Shown: positions 17,828-28,100 of the stretch, in pieces
How positions within the stretch are numbered: position 1 is the first letter of the stretch
Layout: each line of letters begins with the position of its first letter
DNA from: an uncultured Prevotella sp.
Lineage (GTDB): Bacteria; Bacteroidota; Bacteroidia; Bacteroidales; Bacteroidaceae
NCBI GenBank assembly: GCA_900315955.1
Contig: ONBC01000002.1
Location: 1-63,212, forward strand
DNA: 63,212 nucleotides
Direction of reading: 5' to 3'
Notes under the pieces: generated by a model
What the model saw: only the letters and a program-made list of their open reading frames with translations
What the model was told of the DNA's origin: nothing
The model's database searches: none
Program-made: the position numbers and the translations under genes

Positions 17828-19030
17828 ATGAGAATCCGCAACATAATCCTAAGCGTTGTCTTCCTGCTCATGCCGACCTTAGCCCGCGGCACGGAGATCA
17901 CGATGACAACCTTGTGCAACGACGACATCAACTTCGCCGTTCGCCAATATACGCTGATGCTCGACGACATCGGGCGCAAAGGGCCGGTCCGACTGCCCAA
18001 GACCATCGATAAGATGAGCCGGCGTGTCATGATACCCATCGACGACTGGTGCTCCGGCTTCTTCGCAGGAAGCCTCTGGTACCTCTATCAGCTCACGGGC
18101 GACAAGCGCTGGGCCACGCAGGCCAGGCGCTACACCGAGTGCCTGGACAGCATACAATATCTCACGTGGCACCACGATGTCGGGTTTATGATCGGCAGTT
18201 CCTATCTCAACGGTTACCGCATCCATCCCTCCAAAGGCTACAAAAAGGTGATCGTGCAGACCGCCAAGTCGCTCTCTACAAGGTTCCGCCCCGGTGCCGG
18301 CATCATACAGTCGTGGAACACCACGGCCGGATGGCAGTCGAAGCGAGGATGGCACTGTCCCGTCATCATCGACAACATGATGAACTTGGAACTGCTTTTC
18401 GAGGCGACCCGCCTCAGCGGCGACTCCATCTTCTGGCACATCGCCGTGAGCCATGCCGACAAGACCTTAGCCAACCACTTCCGCCCCGACGGAAGCTGCT
18501 ACCATGTCGTCGACTATGACCCACAGACGGGAGCCGTGCTCCACCGGCAGACCGCGCAAGGCTATGCCGACAACAGCGTGTGGTCGCGCGGACAGGCCTG
18601 GGCCGTCTACGGATTCACCATCTGCTACCGCTACACGAAAGATCCGCGCTACCTGCAACAGGCGCAGCGCACGCTCAACATGCTCATGAACCATCCCAAC
18701 CTCGACGACGACCTCGTGCCTTACTGGGATCTCGAGGCGCCCAACATCCCCAACGAGCCTCGTGACGCTTCTACGGCGGCGGCCCTGGCCTCCGCACTCT
18801 ACGAGATGAGTACCTACGTAGCCGACAAAGGTTACGACAGGCTCGCCGACCGTATCCTCATCTCCCTCTCCTCGAAGGCCTACCGCGCGCCGTTGGGAAA
18901 GAACGGCGACTTCCTGCTCATGCACTCCGTAGGCAGCATCCCCCACGGAAGTGAGATCGACGTTCCGCTCAACTATGCCGACTATTACTTCTTGGAAGCG
19001 CTCTACCGGAGAACGAAAGGACGCATGTAA
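17828..19030 (+). CDS. Unsaturated glucuronyl hydrolase, GH88
   Basis: A 400-aa enzyme that removes the 4,5-unsaturated uronate from the non-reducing end of lyase products, the step after PL8. It has a signal peptide (about 1-20, ending LARG), suggesting a periplasmic site. The (alpha/alpha)6 barrel shows the family segments DDWCSGFFAGSLWYLY, HDVGFM, HCPVIIDNMMNLELL (holding one catalytic Asp), WSRGQAWAVYGF and PYWDLEAP. ATG 17828 is preferred to TTG 17813. It lies 47 nt after the PL8 gene and probably ends this operon, because a dispersed repeat follows. Confidence 0.93.
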   Translation: MRIRNIILSVVFLLMPTLARGTEITMTTLCNDDINFAVRQYTLMLDDIGRKGPVRLPKTIDKMSRRVMIPIDDWCSGFFAGSLWYLYQLTGDKRWATQARRYTECLDSIQYLTWHHDVGFMIGSSYLNGYRIHPSKGYKKVIVQTAKSLSTRFRPGAGIIQSWNTTAGWQSKRGWHCPVIIDNMMNLELLFEATRLSGDSIFWHIAVSHADKTLANHFRPDGSCYHVVDYDPQTGAVLHRQTAQGYADNSVWSRGQAWAVYGFTICYRYTKDPRYLQQAQRTLNMLMNHPNLDDDLVPYWDLEAPNIPNEPRDASTAAALASALYEMSTYVADKGYDRLADRILISLSSKAYRAPLGKNGDFLLMHSVGSIPHGSEIDVPLNYADYYFLEALYRRTKGRM

Positions 19031-19077
19031 CCAGCGGTCCGGGACGACTCACGGCACCGAAAAGACGATGAATAAAA

Positions 19078-19303
19078 TTTACAAAAAGTAAAAAGTCTTG
19101 TCAATGAGAATGAATGAAATAGAACGCTGAAGTGGGGTAAAAAGGGCGGTAAACGACCGAGGCGGCTACGAAAAAGAGGCGAAGACCGGACATTACACTG
19201 TTATGTCATCTACCTTTAACGGTTAGGTCAGTGACATAACTGCATAAGGTCAGTGACCTTACTACGGTCAGGTAGGCGACATAACTATAGTCAGGTCCGC
19301 GGT
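19078..19303 (+). repeat. Dispersed non-coding element, copy 1
   Basis: About 225 bp, starting with TTTACAAAAAGTAAAAAGTC and ending in a run of alternating GTTATGTCA/TGACATAAC words with ACGGTTAGG and CCTTACTACGGT. A diverged, collinear copy lies in reverse orientation at 46211-46435. No reading frame. It fills most of the gap between GH88 and the next gene (19031-19506); I see nothing else there except a T/A-rich leader. Confidence 0.7.
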
Positions 19304-19506
19304 TTGACAGAATCGGAAAGGCAGTCTAAACATGGAAAATAGATAAAATTCTGAATGACAGCCGTTTACAAACTCGCCTCATCTTCGCGTTATTTTCGGT
19401 CAACCTCCTCTTCGTTTGAAAAGAATCGATTCTCAGAGGGGGTTGAAAAAAATAAATCTTGACAAGACACTCAACATTAGAAGAACACAACTTTAATACC
19501 TCAATT

Positions 19507-21444
19507 ATGAACACAAAACTCTACTTATTCATGGCAGCCCTGACAGGCCTTGCCGCCGGCTGCTCCACCGATGAGACGGAGGTACCGGCTCCGCAAGGGC
19601 AGAAGATCGTCATCAGTGCTGTCAACAACGTTGAAGACAACGGGCCGCTGACCCGCGCCTCGTATGAGAAGCAGGACAACGGCGACTTGGAGTCGGTCAG
19701 CGTCAAGTGGACACGCAACGACAAGGTGAAGGTGTTCGCGGGAACAGAGACCAACCTTGCCGACTTCTCTGTCAAAGAGATCGAGGACAACGATGCGCAC
19801 AAGGCGACGATCGAAGGCACGCTGCCCACGCCTCTGACAGCCGCAACGGCGATGGCCGCTTACGTGGAGAACAGCAACGTGAAGCTCGTGGACAACGACA
19901 AGCATGTGGAAGTTGACTTTTCCTCACAGAAAGGCACTTTCGACGATGCCATGAGCCGCAGCCTCCTCTTTGCCACGGCGACCTACGACCCCGCCGCGGG
20001 CAAAGGCGTGAAGATGCACTTTGCCTATAAGACATCGTTCATGAAGCTGACGCTGCACTTCGGATCAGGCATCAGCGGAACAGCCTCGCTGCGTCTTACC
20101 GGAAACAATATTCTGTCCTCTGCCTGGATCAACAGCATCTATAATGGTGGCGGCGGAACCAACAAAAAGGTGGAAGGTGCCGTCAACGTACCTGAAGTTG
20201 CCATCACCGACGGCACGGCGGTGGCTTATATCGCACTCTACCCGCAAGAAATAAGCAACGTGAAAGTTCAGGCCCAGCTGAGCAACGGCGACCTCTACGA
20301 CTTCGACGTAACGGAGGAAAAGACAAAGAAGATTCAGTCGGGCCGTCTCTATCAGCTTGCCCGCACCGGCACGAAGACCGGAAACGTCAACGACCCGGCA
20401 ACGGCCTTCGACGGCGGCGACGGCACGGCCGCCAACCCCTATCTGATCGCCAACCGTCCGCAGCTCCTCCTGCTCCAGCAGAAAGTGAACAATGGCGACA
20501 AAGCCTACAACAGCAAGGCTTATAAGCTCACCGCCGACATCGCGCTCGACGGCCTTTGGACACCTATCGGCACCAACGAAAACCGATTCAGCGGTACCCT
20601 CGACGGCGACAACCACGCCATCACAGGCACGATGACCGTCAAGGAGCTCGCTGTCAACGAAGGCGCTGGGCTCTTCGGTGTCATCAGCAAGGCTACGGTC
20701 AAGCATGTAAGAAACGAGGCTGCGGTCAACGTGACGGTGAAAGATGCTTCCAAGAACGGCACCTACACGGGTGCCATCGTGGGCAGAGCTGTAGGTGCCA
20801 ACAGCATCGAGCACTGCACAAACACGGCCTCCGTCACCTCCAACGGCGGCTTCACGGGCGGCATCCTCGGCCAGGTCTATCTGCAAGGCACTGACGCATC
20901 CAACGTCGCCACCTGCCGCATAGAGGCCTGCGCCAACGACGGCAACGTCACGAATGCCTCAACCACAACCTCTACTTCGGCCGTGGGTGGTATCGTGGGT
21001 ACGCTCAACACCGCCAATGACAAAGTAGCCGACAAGATGGTGATCGTAGGATGCTATAACCGAAAGAACGAGATAGGCTTCACCGAGCCGACACGCAACA
21101 GCACCTATGTCGCAGGCATCGCAGGCTATGCCAACCACAAGGGTGAGGCTGACAACATAGAGATCTACGCCTGCTGGGAATCGGCCGCCAAGCTCGCGGG
21201 CAAAGGCGCGGCGACCCTCATCGCTTCAGCAGGCACCACTAAATATAATGTGCATCATTGCTGGGCAAGATGGGTGGACGAAGCCAAGAACTATGGCACC
21301 AACAAGAATATGCCCTATTCAGAATGTGCCCATGGCAATGCCGTCAAGCCGTACGGCACCAATGTTGAGACCATGAACACCGCATGGGCTTCAGCAACCT
21401 ATTCCTTCAACAAGAATACAGGTGAGATCAACGTTAAGAAATAA
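19507..21444 (+). CDS. Fimbrillin-like lipoprotein with GLUG-type repeats
   Basis: A 645-aa lipoprotein (Cys19 in GLAAGCSTDE). Residues about 20-300 resemble the fimbrillin/Mfa-like beta-sandwich domain of Bacteroidales (LTRASYEKQ, VKWTRNDKVKVFAG, MHFAYKTSFMKLTLHF). After FDGGDGTAANPYLIANRPQL (about 315-335) comes a beta-helix-like region with GLUG-type repeats (GAGLFGVISKATVKHVRN, GAIVGRAVGAN, GGILGQ, GGIVGTL, AGIAGYA). GLUG repeats are found in surface adhesins. It sits inside the GAG locus, so it may bind glycan or host matrix, but it could be a minor pilus component. ATG 19507 is chosen over an upstream frame because it gives the lipoprotein signal. Confidence 0.72.
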   Translation: MNTKLYLFMAALTGLAAGCSTDETEVPAPQGQKIVISAVNNVEDNGPLTRASYEKQDNGDLESVSVKWTRNDKVKVFAGTETNLADFSVKEIEDNDAHKATIEGTLPTPLTAATAMAAYVENSNVKLVDNDKHVEVDFSSQKGTFDDAMSRSLLFATATYDPAAGKGVKMHFAYKTSFMKLTLHFGSGISGTASLRLTGNNILSSAWINSIYNGGGGTNKKVEGAVNVPEVAITDGTAVAYIALYPQEISNVKVQAQLSNGDLYDFDVTEEKTKKIQSGRLYQLARTGTKTGNVNDPATAFDGGDGTAANPYLIANRPQLLLLQQKVNNGDKAYNSKAYKLTADIALDGLWTPIGTNENRFSGTLDGDNHAITGTMTVKELAVNEGAGLFGVISKATVKHVRNEAAVNVTVKDASKNGTYTGAIVGRAVGANSIEHCTNTASVTSNGGFTGGILGQVYLQGTDASNVATCRIEACANDGNVTNASTTTSTSAVGGIVGTLNTANDKVADKMVIVGCYNRKNEIGFTEPTRNSTYVAGIAGYANHKGEADNIEIYACWESAAKLAGKGAATLIASAGTTKYNVHHCWARWVDEAKNYGTNKNMPYSECAHGNAVKPYGTNVETMNTAWASATYSFNKNTGEINVKK

Positions 21445-21462
21445 GATAAAAGTAATAAGACT

Positions 21463-21750
21463 ATGAACATGCGATATATCTTCATGGCGCTGTCGTTCTT
21501 CGCAATGACAGCCATGGCCGACGACAAGAACACGACGACCACGCCGGACACCGTAACCATCAAAGACATTCAGGGAGAGGACTTCGACACAGGAACCACG
21601 ACATCCATCAAGGCCACAGACAAGAAGACCGTGCGCCCAGCAACGGGAAAGATCTACACCCTCAGCGGCAGGCTCGTTGCGGTCCGCGAGGTGAGCGACC
21701 TGCCCAAAGGCATCTACATCGTCAACGGGAAGAAGATCTTAGTCAAGTGA
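21463..21750 (+). CDS. Small secreted protein consisting mainly of a C-terminal sorting tail
   Basis: A 95-aa protein: signal peptide (about 1-19, ending TAMA), an acidic/Thr-rich linker (20-65) and a C-terminal segment (about 66-95) with IYTLSGRLV and KGIYIVNGKKILVK. That last part is the typical Prevotella/Bacteroidales C-terminal tail related to type IX sorting domains, normally found at the end of large secreted enzymes. Here almost no passenger remains. It starts 18 nt after the GLUG lipoprotein, so the two are probably co-expressed. It may be a remnant of a larger enzyme or a small exported partner; function unknown. Confidence 0.7.
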   Translation: MNMRYIFMALSFFAMTAMADDKNTTTTPDTVTIKDIQGEDFDTGTTTSIKATDKKTVRPATGKIYTLSGRLVAVREVSDLPKGIYIVNGKKILVK

Positions 21751-21806
21751 GACTGGCACTTTCCGCTTCCTTCTTTGTTTTACGATGTTTTCCGAATCTA
21801 TAGTTC

Positions 21807-23333
21807 ATGATTAAGAATCAGAGATTATACATTTTCTCTTCGCTCCTGATCCTTGCTCCGGCAGCCTTTGCCGGCAGCAGGAATCAGAAGCCCAACGTGG
21901 TCTACGTCTTTCCCGACCAGTTCCGCAACTGTGCGTTGGGCATCTGGCAGGACAGCGCCTTTGCCTCGCACGTGCGCTTCCGCGGCGACCCCACGGTGAC
22001 GCCTCGCCTCAATGCCTTTGCCCGCGAGAGCCTGGTCCTCACGCAGGCAATGAGCAACTTCCCGCTGAGCAGCCCCCATCGCGGATCGCTCCTCACGGGC
22101 ATGTATCCCAACAAGAGCGGCGTGCCGGAGAACTGCAACTCCAGCCGCCCCTTCAGCTATATCCGCGAATCGACACCGGTGATCAGCGATGTCTTTGCCG
22201 CCGCAGGCTACGACTGCGGCTACATCGGCAAGCTGCATGCCGACCGACCCGAGAAGAACAACCCACAGCAGCCCGGCACCTATGTGGAGACGCAACGACC
22301 CGTCTGGGATGCATACACCGAGCCCAGACGGCGACACGGATTCAACTTCTGGTACAGCTATGGCACCTACGACGTTCATAAGAACCCGCACTACTGGGAC
22401 ACACAAGGCCGGCGGCACGAGCCCCACGAATGGTCGCCCATACACGAAGCCAAGGTGGCAGCAGCCTATATAGAGAACAAGCACGGCGAGCGTGACGGCA
22501 GAAAGCCGTTCCTCCTCATGGTAGGCATGAACCCGCCCCACAGCCCCTACCGGTCGATCGACGACTGCATGCCTCAGGACTATGCGCTCTACAAGGACAA
22601 GCCCGCCGACGCGCTCCTCGTCAGGCCCAATGCTGACCGCCACATGGCCAAAGCAGCCTCAGCACCCTTCTATTTTGCTTCCGTCACGGGTGTGGACCGG
22701 GCCTTCGGCATGATCCTCGATGCCCTGAAACGGGCGGGACTCGACAAGAACACCATCGTCGTCTTCGCCTCCGACCACGGAGAGACCATGTGCAGCCAAG
22801 GCACCGACGATCCCAAGAACTCGCCTTACGTCGAGGCCATGAACATTCCGTTCATCGTGCGCTACCCGGGAAAGATCAAGCCGCACGTCGACAGTTTGCT
22901 GCTCTCCTCGCCGGACATCATGCCCACGCTGCTCGGACTGGCCGGGCGCTCACGGGACATACCGCGAACCGTACAGGGCAAAGACTATTCGGCACTTTTC
23001 CTCAACCCCAACGCCAAGGTGCGGCGCCCTGACGCGGCGCTTTATCTTCAGAACATCGACGGGGAAAAGGATGCCGGAGGAACAGTGAAGAACTATTTTC
23101 CTTCGGCGCGGGGCATCGTCACCGACCGCTACACGCTCGCGTTCTGGATCGACAGACAATGGAACGTGACGAAGACGCTGTTCTTCGACAATCGCCACGA
23201 TCCTTACCAGCTGCATAACCTTGATCCCAAGAGCCGGCCGAACGATTATCACGCACTCGTCAAGCGAATGGAGCAAATGCTCCACGAGATCGACGACCCG
23301 TGGGCCGGACGAAAAATAATAAAAGACAATTAA
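21807..23333 (+). CDS. Sulfatase (S1 family, serine-type), probable GAG O-sulfatase
   Basis: A 508-aa periplasmic or secreted sulfatase with signal peptide (about 1-22). The modification motif S-S-P-H-R (residues 88-92, then GSLLTG) is of the serine type, so Ser88 must be turned into formylglycine by an anaerobic sulfatase-maturating enzyme encoded elsewhere. Other visible family parts are PNVVYVFPDQFR (metal-binding Asp), GYIGKLH, PFLLMVGMNPPHSPY and VVFASDHGE (second metal site). It removes sulfate esters from chondroitin-type oligosaccharides, judging by the neighbours; the position (4-O, 6-O or 2-O) cannot be told from sequence alone. It follows the small tail protein by 56 nt. Confidence 0.9.
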   Translation: MIKNQRLYIFSSLLILAPAAFAGSRNQKPNVVYVFPDQFRNCALGIWQDSAFASHVRFRGDPTVTPRLNAFARESLVLTQAMSNFPLSSPHRGSLLTGMYPNKSGVPENCNSSRPFSYIRESTPVISDVFAAAGYDCGYIGKLHADRPEKNNPQQPGTYVETQRPVWDAYTEPRRRHGFNFWYSYGTYDVHKNPHYWDTQGRRHEPHEWSPIHEAKVAAAYIENKHGERDGRKPFLLMVGMNPPHSPYRSIDDCMPQDYALYKDKPADALLVRPNADRHMAKAASAPFYFASVTGVDRAFGMILDALKRAGLDKNTIVVFASDHGETMCSQGTDDPKNSPYVEAMNIPFIVRYPGKIKPHVDSLLLSSPDIMPTLLGLAGRSRDIPRTVQGKDYSALFLNPNAKVRRPDAALYLQNIDGEKDAGGTVKNYFPSARGIVTDRYTLAFWIDRQWNVTKTLFFDNRHDPYQLHNLDPKSRPNDYHALVKRMEQMLHEIDDPWAGRKIIKDN

Positions 23334-23342
23334 CAGGAACCC

Positions 23343-25142
23343 ATGAAACAAGCCTTGCTATCCCTGCTTCTCGTGCCGCTCTCCTTGGCGGCACAAGAAG
23401 AAACCACCCCTGCCTGGCAGAACTTTGAGAAAGGCAACGCCGACAATGTTCTGCTCGACTTTTCCTATGCCGGCTATCACCATGCCACCGAGGAGCCGGC
23501 AGATGTCTATACCTTAGGCTACACGGTCTACAATGTGGAAGACTATGGTGCCGTAGCCAACGATGAAAAGTCGGACCGCGCGGCACTTGAAGCCATCGCC
23601 AAGAAGATTGGCAGGAAAACGGAAGCCAATGCCATCATCTACTTCCCCGAAGGCCGCTTCATCCTGCACGGACCGGAGGACGACACCACCGACAGCTCGG
23701 GCAAGAAGGCCTCGACAGCCATCAATCTTGTCATGGGACATGTCATCATCAAAGGAGCCGGACGCGACAGGACCACGCTCGCCATGACTGCCCCCATGCA
23801 ACCCACGAACGCAAAGGTGCTCTACAGCTCACCCATCATGTTCTCGCTGCGCAACAACGGCGTAAAAGATGCTGACCTGAAGATCTACGCCAACGTCACG
23901 TCGACGGCAAAGAAGAACGCCATGAGCCTCACCGTTGACGACGCTTCGAAGCTCCATGCCGGCGACTGGGTGTGTCTGCATCTGCTCAATGCCGACGAGA
24001 AAGTAGTCAAGGCAGAGCTCAATGGGCTGACGGTATTGCCATCGATGACTAACCTGAAGGCAGGCGTGGAAGTAGTAGACTATCATCAGATAAAGTCGGT
24101 CAGCGGCCACACCGTGACTTTTGAGGAACCCATCATGCACGCCGTCAACCCCGCTGAAGGCTGGGTGATACGTGAGTACCGGCACTATGAGGAGGTGGGA
24201 GTGGAAGACCTCACCTTTGAAGGCCGGTCAACAGAATATTTCCATCACCATCAGTCCTGGGAGGACGACGGAGCTTACAAACCGCTCAACTTTGTCAGGC
24301 TGGTCAACTCCTGGCTTCGGCGAGTCAACTTCAAGAGCGTCAGCGAGGCCATGACGGTGCAAGACTGCGCCAACGTGTCGTGCTACGACGTGGAGATCAG
24401 TGGCAACCGCGGCCACAGCGCCATCCGCATGGCCAACTCCTCGCGTGGATTCATTGCCAACGTGTGGGATCACAGCGACGGATATCTCAACAGCGACACA
24501 AAGTTTAAGCAACGCAAAGAGAACCTGGGGCAGTATCATGCCTGCGGCGTGTCGAAGCACGCCATCGGCAACGTGATCTACAACTGTCTTTGGGGAGACG
24601 ATGCCTGCTTCGAAAGCCATGCCACGCAGCCTCGCGCCACGCTCTTCGACGACTGCAAGGGCGGATTCATGCAGCTTCGTATGGGCGGAGACAAATCGCA
24701 GTTGCCCAACCATCTTGACGACCTGACCCTGTGGAACTTTGAGTGCACGGTGACCAACCCCGCTGAGTTTCCCTTTGAGTGGTGGTGGCCCGACGACAAC
24801 AAATGGTATAAGACTATGCCACCCACCCTCGTCGGCTTCCACGGCACAGAGGTCAGCTTTGAGGAATCGCAGATAAAGCTCAACGAGAATCAGAATCTAA
24901 CAGTCAGTCCTTTCTCGCTCTTCGAGGCTCAGCTGCAGCGCCGCTTGGGATACCTGCCCGACTGGCTGCAAAGGCTTGACAAGCGTGCGGTAGTGACAAT
25001 GATTGCCCCGCCCGTCTGCGACAAAAAAGTGACGAGGGGAAAGGAACGGCCTGCCGTACGCTACGACCTGTCGGGACGGCGCGTGACAGGCACCTACCGG
25101 GGACTCGTCGTAGCGGATGGCATGAAGTGGATAACAAGATGA
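23343..25142 (+). CDS. Right-handed beta-helix protein (pectate-lyase-like, DUF4955), candidate GAG lyase
   Basis: A 599-aa secreted protein with signal peptide (1-17, ending SLAA). The segment VEDYGAVANDEKSDRAAL (about 60-80) is the usual opening of pectate-lyase-superfamily beta-helices; repeating beta-coils follow (VEDLTFEGRS, SCYDVEISGNRGHSAIRMANSS, HAIGNVIYNCLWGDDACFES). The C-terminus (YDLSGRRV through VADGMKWITR) looks like a degenerate type-IX-like sorting tail. Its size and place in a chondroitin-type locus resemble the B. thetaiotaomicron protein that founded lyase family PL29; I infer a second lyase of that kind, but homology must be tested. It starts 9 nt after the sulfatase and ends 5 nt before the convergent HTCS gene. 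Confidence 0.7.
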   Translation: MKQALLSLLLVPLSLAAQEETTPAWQNFEKGNADNVLLDFSYAGYHHATEEPADVYTLGYTVYNVEDYGAVANDEKSDRAALEAIAKKIGRKTEANAIIYFPEGRFILHGPEDDTTDSSGKKASTAINLVMGHVIIKGAGRDRTTLAMTAPMQPTNAKVLYSSPIMFSLRNNGVKDADLKIYANVTSTAKKNAMSLTVDDASKLHAGDWVCLHLLNADEKVVKAELNGLTVLPSMTNLKAGVEVVDYHQIKSVSGHTVTFEEPIMHAVNPAEGWVIREYRHYEEVGVEDLTFEGRSTEYFHHHQSWEDDGAYKPLNFVRLVNSWLRRVNFKSVSEAMTVQDCANVSCYDVEISGNRGHSAIRMANSSRGFIANVWDHSDGYLNSDTKFKQRKENLGQYHACGVSKHAIGNVIYNCLWGDDACFESHATQPRATLFDDCKGGFMQLRMGGDKSQLPNHLDDLTLWNFECTVTNPAEFPFEWWWPDDNKWYKTMPPTLVGFHGTEVSFEESQIKLNENQNLTVSPFSLFEAQLQRRLGYLPDWLQRLDKRAVVTMIAPPVCDKKVTRGKERPAVRYDLSGRRVTGTYRGLVVADGMKWITR

Positions 25143-25147
25143 CGTGC

Positions 25148-28100
25148 TTATTTGGAACCACTCTTAAACTCCGTCGGTGTCTGTTTATAGACATCCTTGA
25201 AACACTTGCAGAAATAGCGGGCCGAAGTGAAGCCGTTGGCATAGCTGACGTCCGCTATTGACAGCTCCGGACGGTTGCGCAGCATGTCAGCCGCCTTTCG
25301 GAGACGGAGGTTCAGAATGAAGTTCTTCGGTGTCTGTCCCGTCAGCGTCTTCCACTTTGTGAAGAGCGCTGTGCGAGACATACCTATCTCGCGGGCAAAG
25401 GTGTCGACGGTAAACGACGAATCGGCATAGAACCGGTCGATGATCTTCATGGCATGCTCCAGCAGCTGCTTGTCGAGGACATTGGTCGCCAAGAGGTCAG
25501 CCTTCGTATGAGGATGCTCGCTGAACTTTCGCTGCAGCATCCGGCGGGTGTTAATGAGATTGTTGCACCGTGAGACGAGGAGGTCGTTGTTGAACGGCTT
25601 CGTTACATAGTCATCGGCACCCGTCTTCAGTCCCTCGAGCGCCTGCTCCGCCGCCGTGCGTGCCGTGAGCAGCACCACGGGAATGTGACAGACCGAGAAG
25701 TCCTGCTTGATAGCCTTGCAGAGCTCTATGCCCGACATGTTGGGCATCAGCACATCGCTGAGCACGAGGTCCGGCATCTCGTCGCGCACCATCTCCAGGC
25801 CTTCCTTGCCGTCGACGGCTGTTAGCGTGTGATAGAACGGCGAGAAGAGCGTGACAAGCAGTTCACGGATGTCGTCGTTGTCCTCCACGATGAGGATCGA
25901 AGGCTTGTCGTTCTCGCCTTCCGTCTCCAACGGCGTGACTTGATCTGCTGAAGCGGCAACAGCTGCGGCCGAAGCCTGTTCGTCCTCAGCCCGTGACGGT
26001 TCCGAAGGTGCAGATTCCAAAGAAGACAATTTAGGTTGTGGCGATTCTGCCTCCGGAAGTTGGCCGGTCTCCGAAGCCGCAGCTATCTCTTCGTCCGTGA
26101 ATGCCGAGCGCGAGGTGGGGAGCGTCACAATGAATGTCGTACCCTGTCCCACCGTCGAGGCTACTTCGATGGTCCCATGATGCATCTTCACAATCTCCTG
26201 AGTAAGATTCAAGCCGATGCCCGTCCCGATGTCTGACAACGATTCGATCTCGTGAACCTGATAGAACCGGGTAAAGACATGCTTCAGCTCATCGGCCGGA
26301 ATGCCTTTGCCAGTATCGGTAACCGACAGCACCATCTCGTGGCGGGCGGCATGGTCATTCACCGACACGGTGACGGTTCCGCCCTGAGGCGTATGCTTGA
26401 GCGCATTCGACACAAGGTTGTTGACCACTTTCTGCATCTGCCGTTCATCGAACCACATCACGAGCGATGCAGGCAACTCCACGCGAAGAGTTATATCTTT
26501 TGTCGCCGAATAATCCTTGAAAAGGAGAACCGCCTGGTTGACGAAGCGCGCGAAGTCCTGCTGCCTGACAAAGAGGCGGGCCTGTCCCTGCTCCTGCTTA
26601 CGGAAGTCGAGCAGCTCGGAGAGCAGGCTGCGGAGCTGCAGGCTGTTGCGGTAGATACCAAGGAGCATGTGCCGGAGGTCGGAGGGGAAGGAGCGCTGCT
26701 TCAAAAGGTTTTCGGCTAAACTGATGATGACGGTCAACGGCGTGCGTATCTCGTGAGACACATTGGTAAAGAAACGGAGCTTCGACTGGTTCTGCGCCTC
26801 CACATCGCGCACATGCTGCTGTTCATACTTGAGCGACTCTGCCATTCGGATGCGGTTGCGGTAGTTGCGGAAAAGCCAGACCGTAGCCAGGAAGACCGCT
26901 AAGCAATAGACCGAAAACATCCAGCCCGACAGATACCAGGGCGCGAGGATGCGGATGCGAAGCTCTACGGGCTTCACCGAGGCATCGTCGGAGCGAAGCT
27001 GAAGCATATAGCTGCCCGCGCGCAGGCCGCTGAAGGACAAGACTGTCTGACCTGGGCGAATGGGGAACCACTGGTCGGAAAGACCTTTCAGCCGGTAACG
27101 CAAAGGCGCACCGTTCACTTTAATATAATTGGAGGTGTAAAACTCGATGCTGAATACACGCTGGCTGTGCGAAAGCACGAGCTCCGGCGTGAAGGCGAGC
27201 GCCTTGTCAAGGATGCCGCTCCCGTCGCCCGCCAGCACTTCCTTGCCGTTGACGAAGAGATTGGAGAACCCGATGACGTAAGGCTTAGGCTTCTTGTAGA
27301 GGTCGCGCTCATTGAAAGACACCATGCCGTCGATACCTCCCAAGAACACTTCACCTTTCCGGCTTACATAGATAGCTTTCTCGTTGATCGTGGCCAAGGG
27401 AAAGCCGGTAGAGCGGTTGTAGTTGCGGAACGTGTGACTGCGCTTGTTGAAGACAGAGAAACCGCGATTCGTGATGAGCAGCAGTTCATAATCGTGAAGC
27501 GAGGAAGGCACCGTCGCGTAGACGCAGTCGCCCTCCAAGCCTTCCGCCTCCCCGTAGGTGCGGAAGCCGTCCTGTGTCTCAACGTATAGCTGAATAGCGT
27601 TGCCCGCAGTGGCAAGCCAAACGGTTCCCTGCCGGTCAACAGAGATGTCGGTGACATAGTTGTTGGCCAACTGTCCTTTCCCCTTCTTCTGCATAAACTT
27701 CCTGACGGCTCCGGTTCGCAGGTCATAGCGCCACACGCCCCTGCCCTCCGTAGCTATCCAGAGGCGGCCGCGGTGGTCGAGACAAAGGGAGGAGACGGCA
27801 CAGGTGAGGCCTTCGCGCCAGAGCAGCGGCCTGAACACGTCCTGACCCTTCACGTCGGGATCCATCAGACAGATGCCTCGCTTTGAGCCGATAATCAGTT
27901 TCCGTCCCCAAGGGATGATGTCACTAAGTATGTCTGAGGGCAGCGAACGGCCGTCGCCCTGCCGGTTGCGGTAACAAGTCATACTATTGTCGGAGAGGCT
28001 GATGCGGTCCAACCCGCCCAGATGGGTTCCCACCCAAAGGGTGTTGCGCAACCGGTCGAAGTAGATGGCTTTCAGGTTAGGCGATGACGTACGACTGTAC

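Noticed and set aside
25143-25147. Terminator between the beta-helix gene and the HTCS gene
   Set aside because: Only 5 nt separate the two convergent stops; no hairpin could be seen there.
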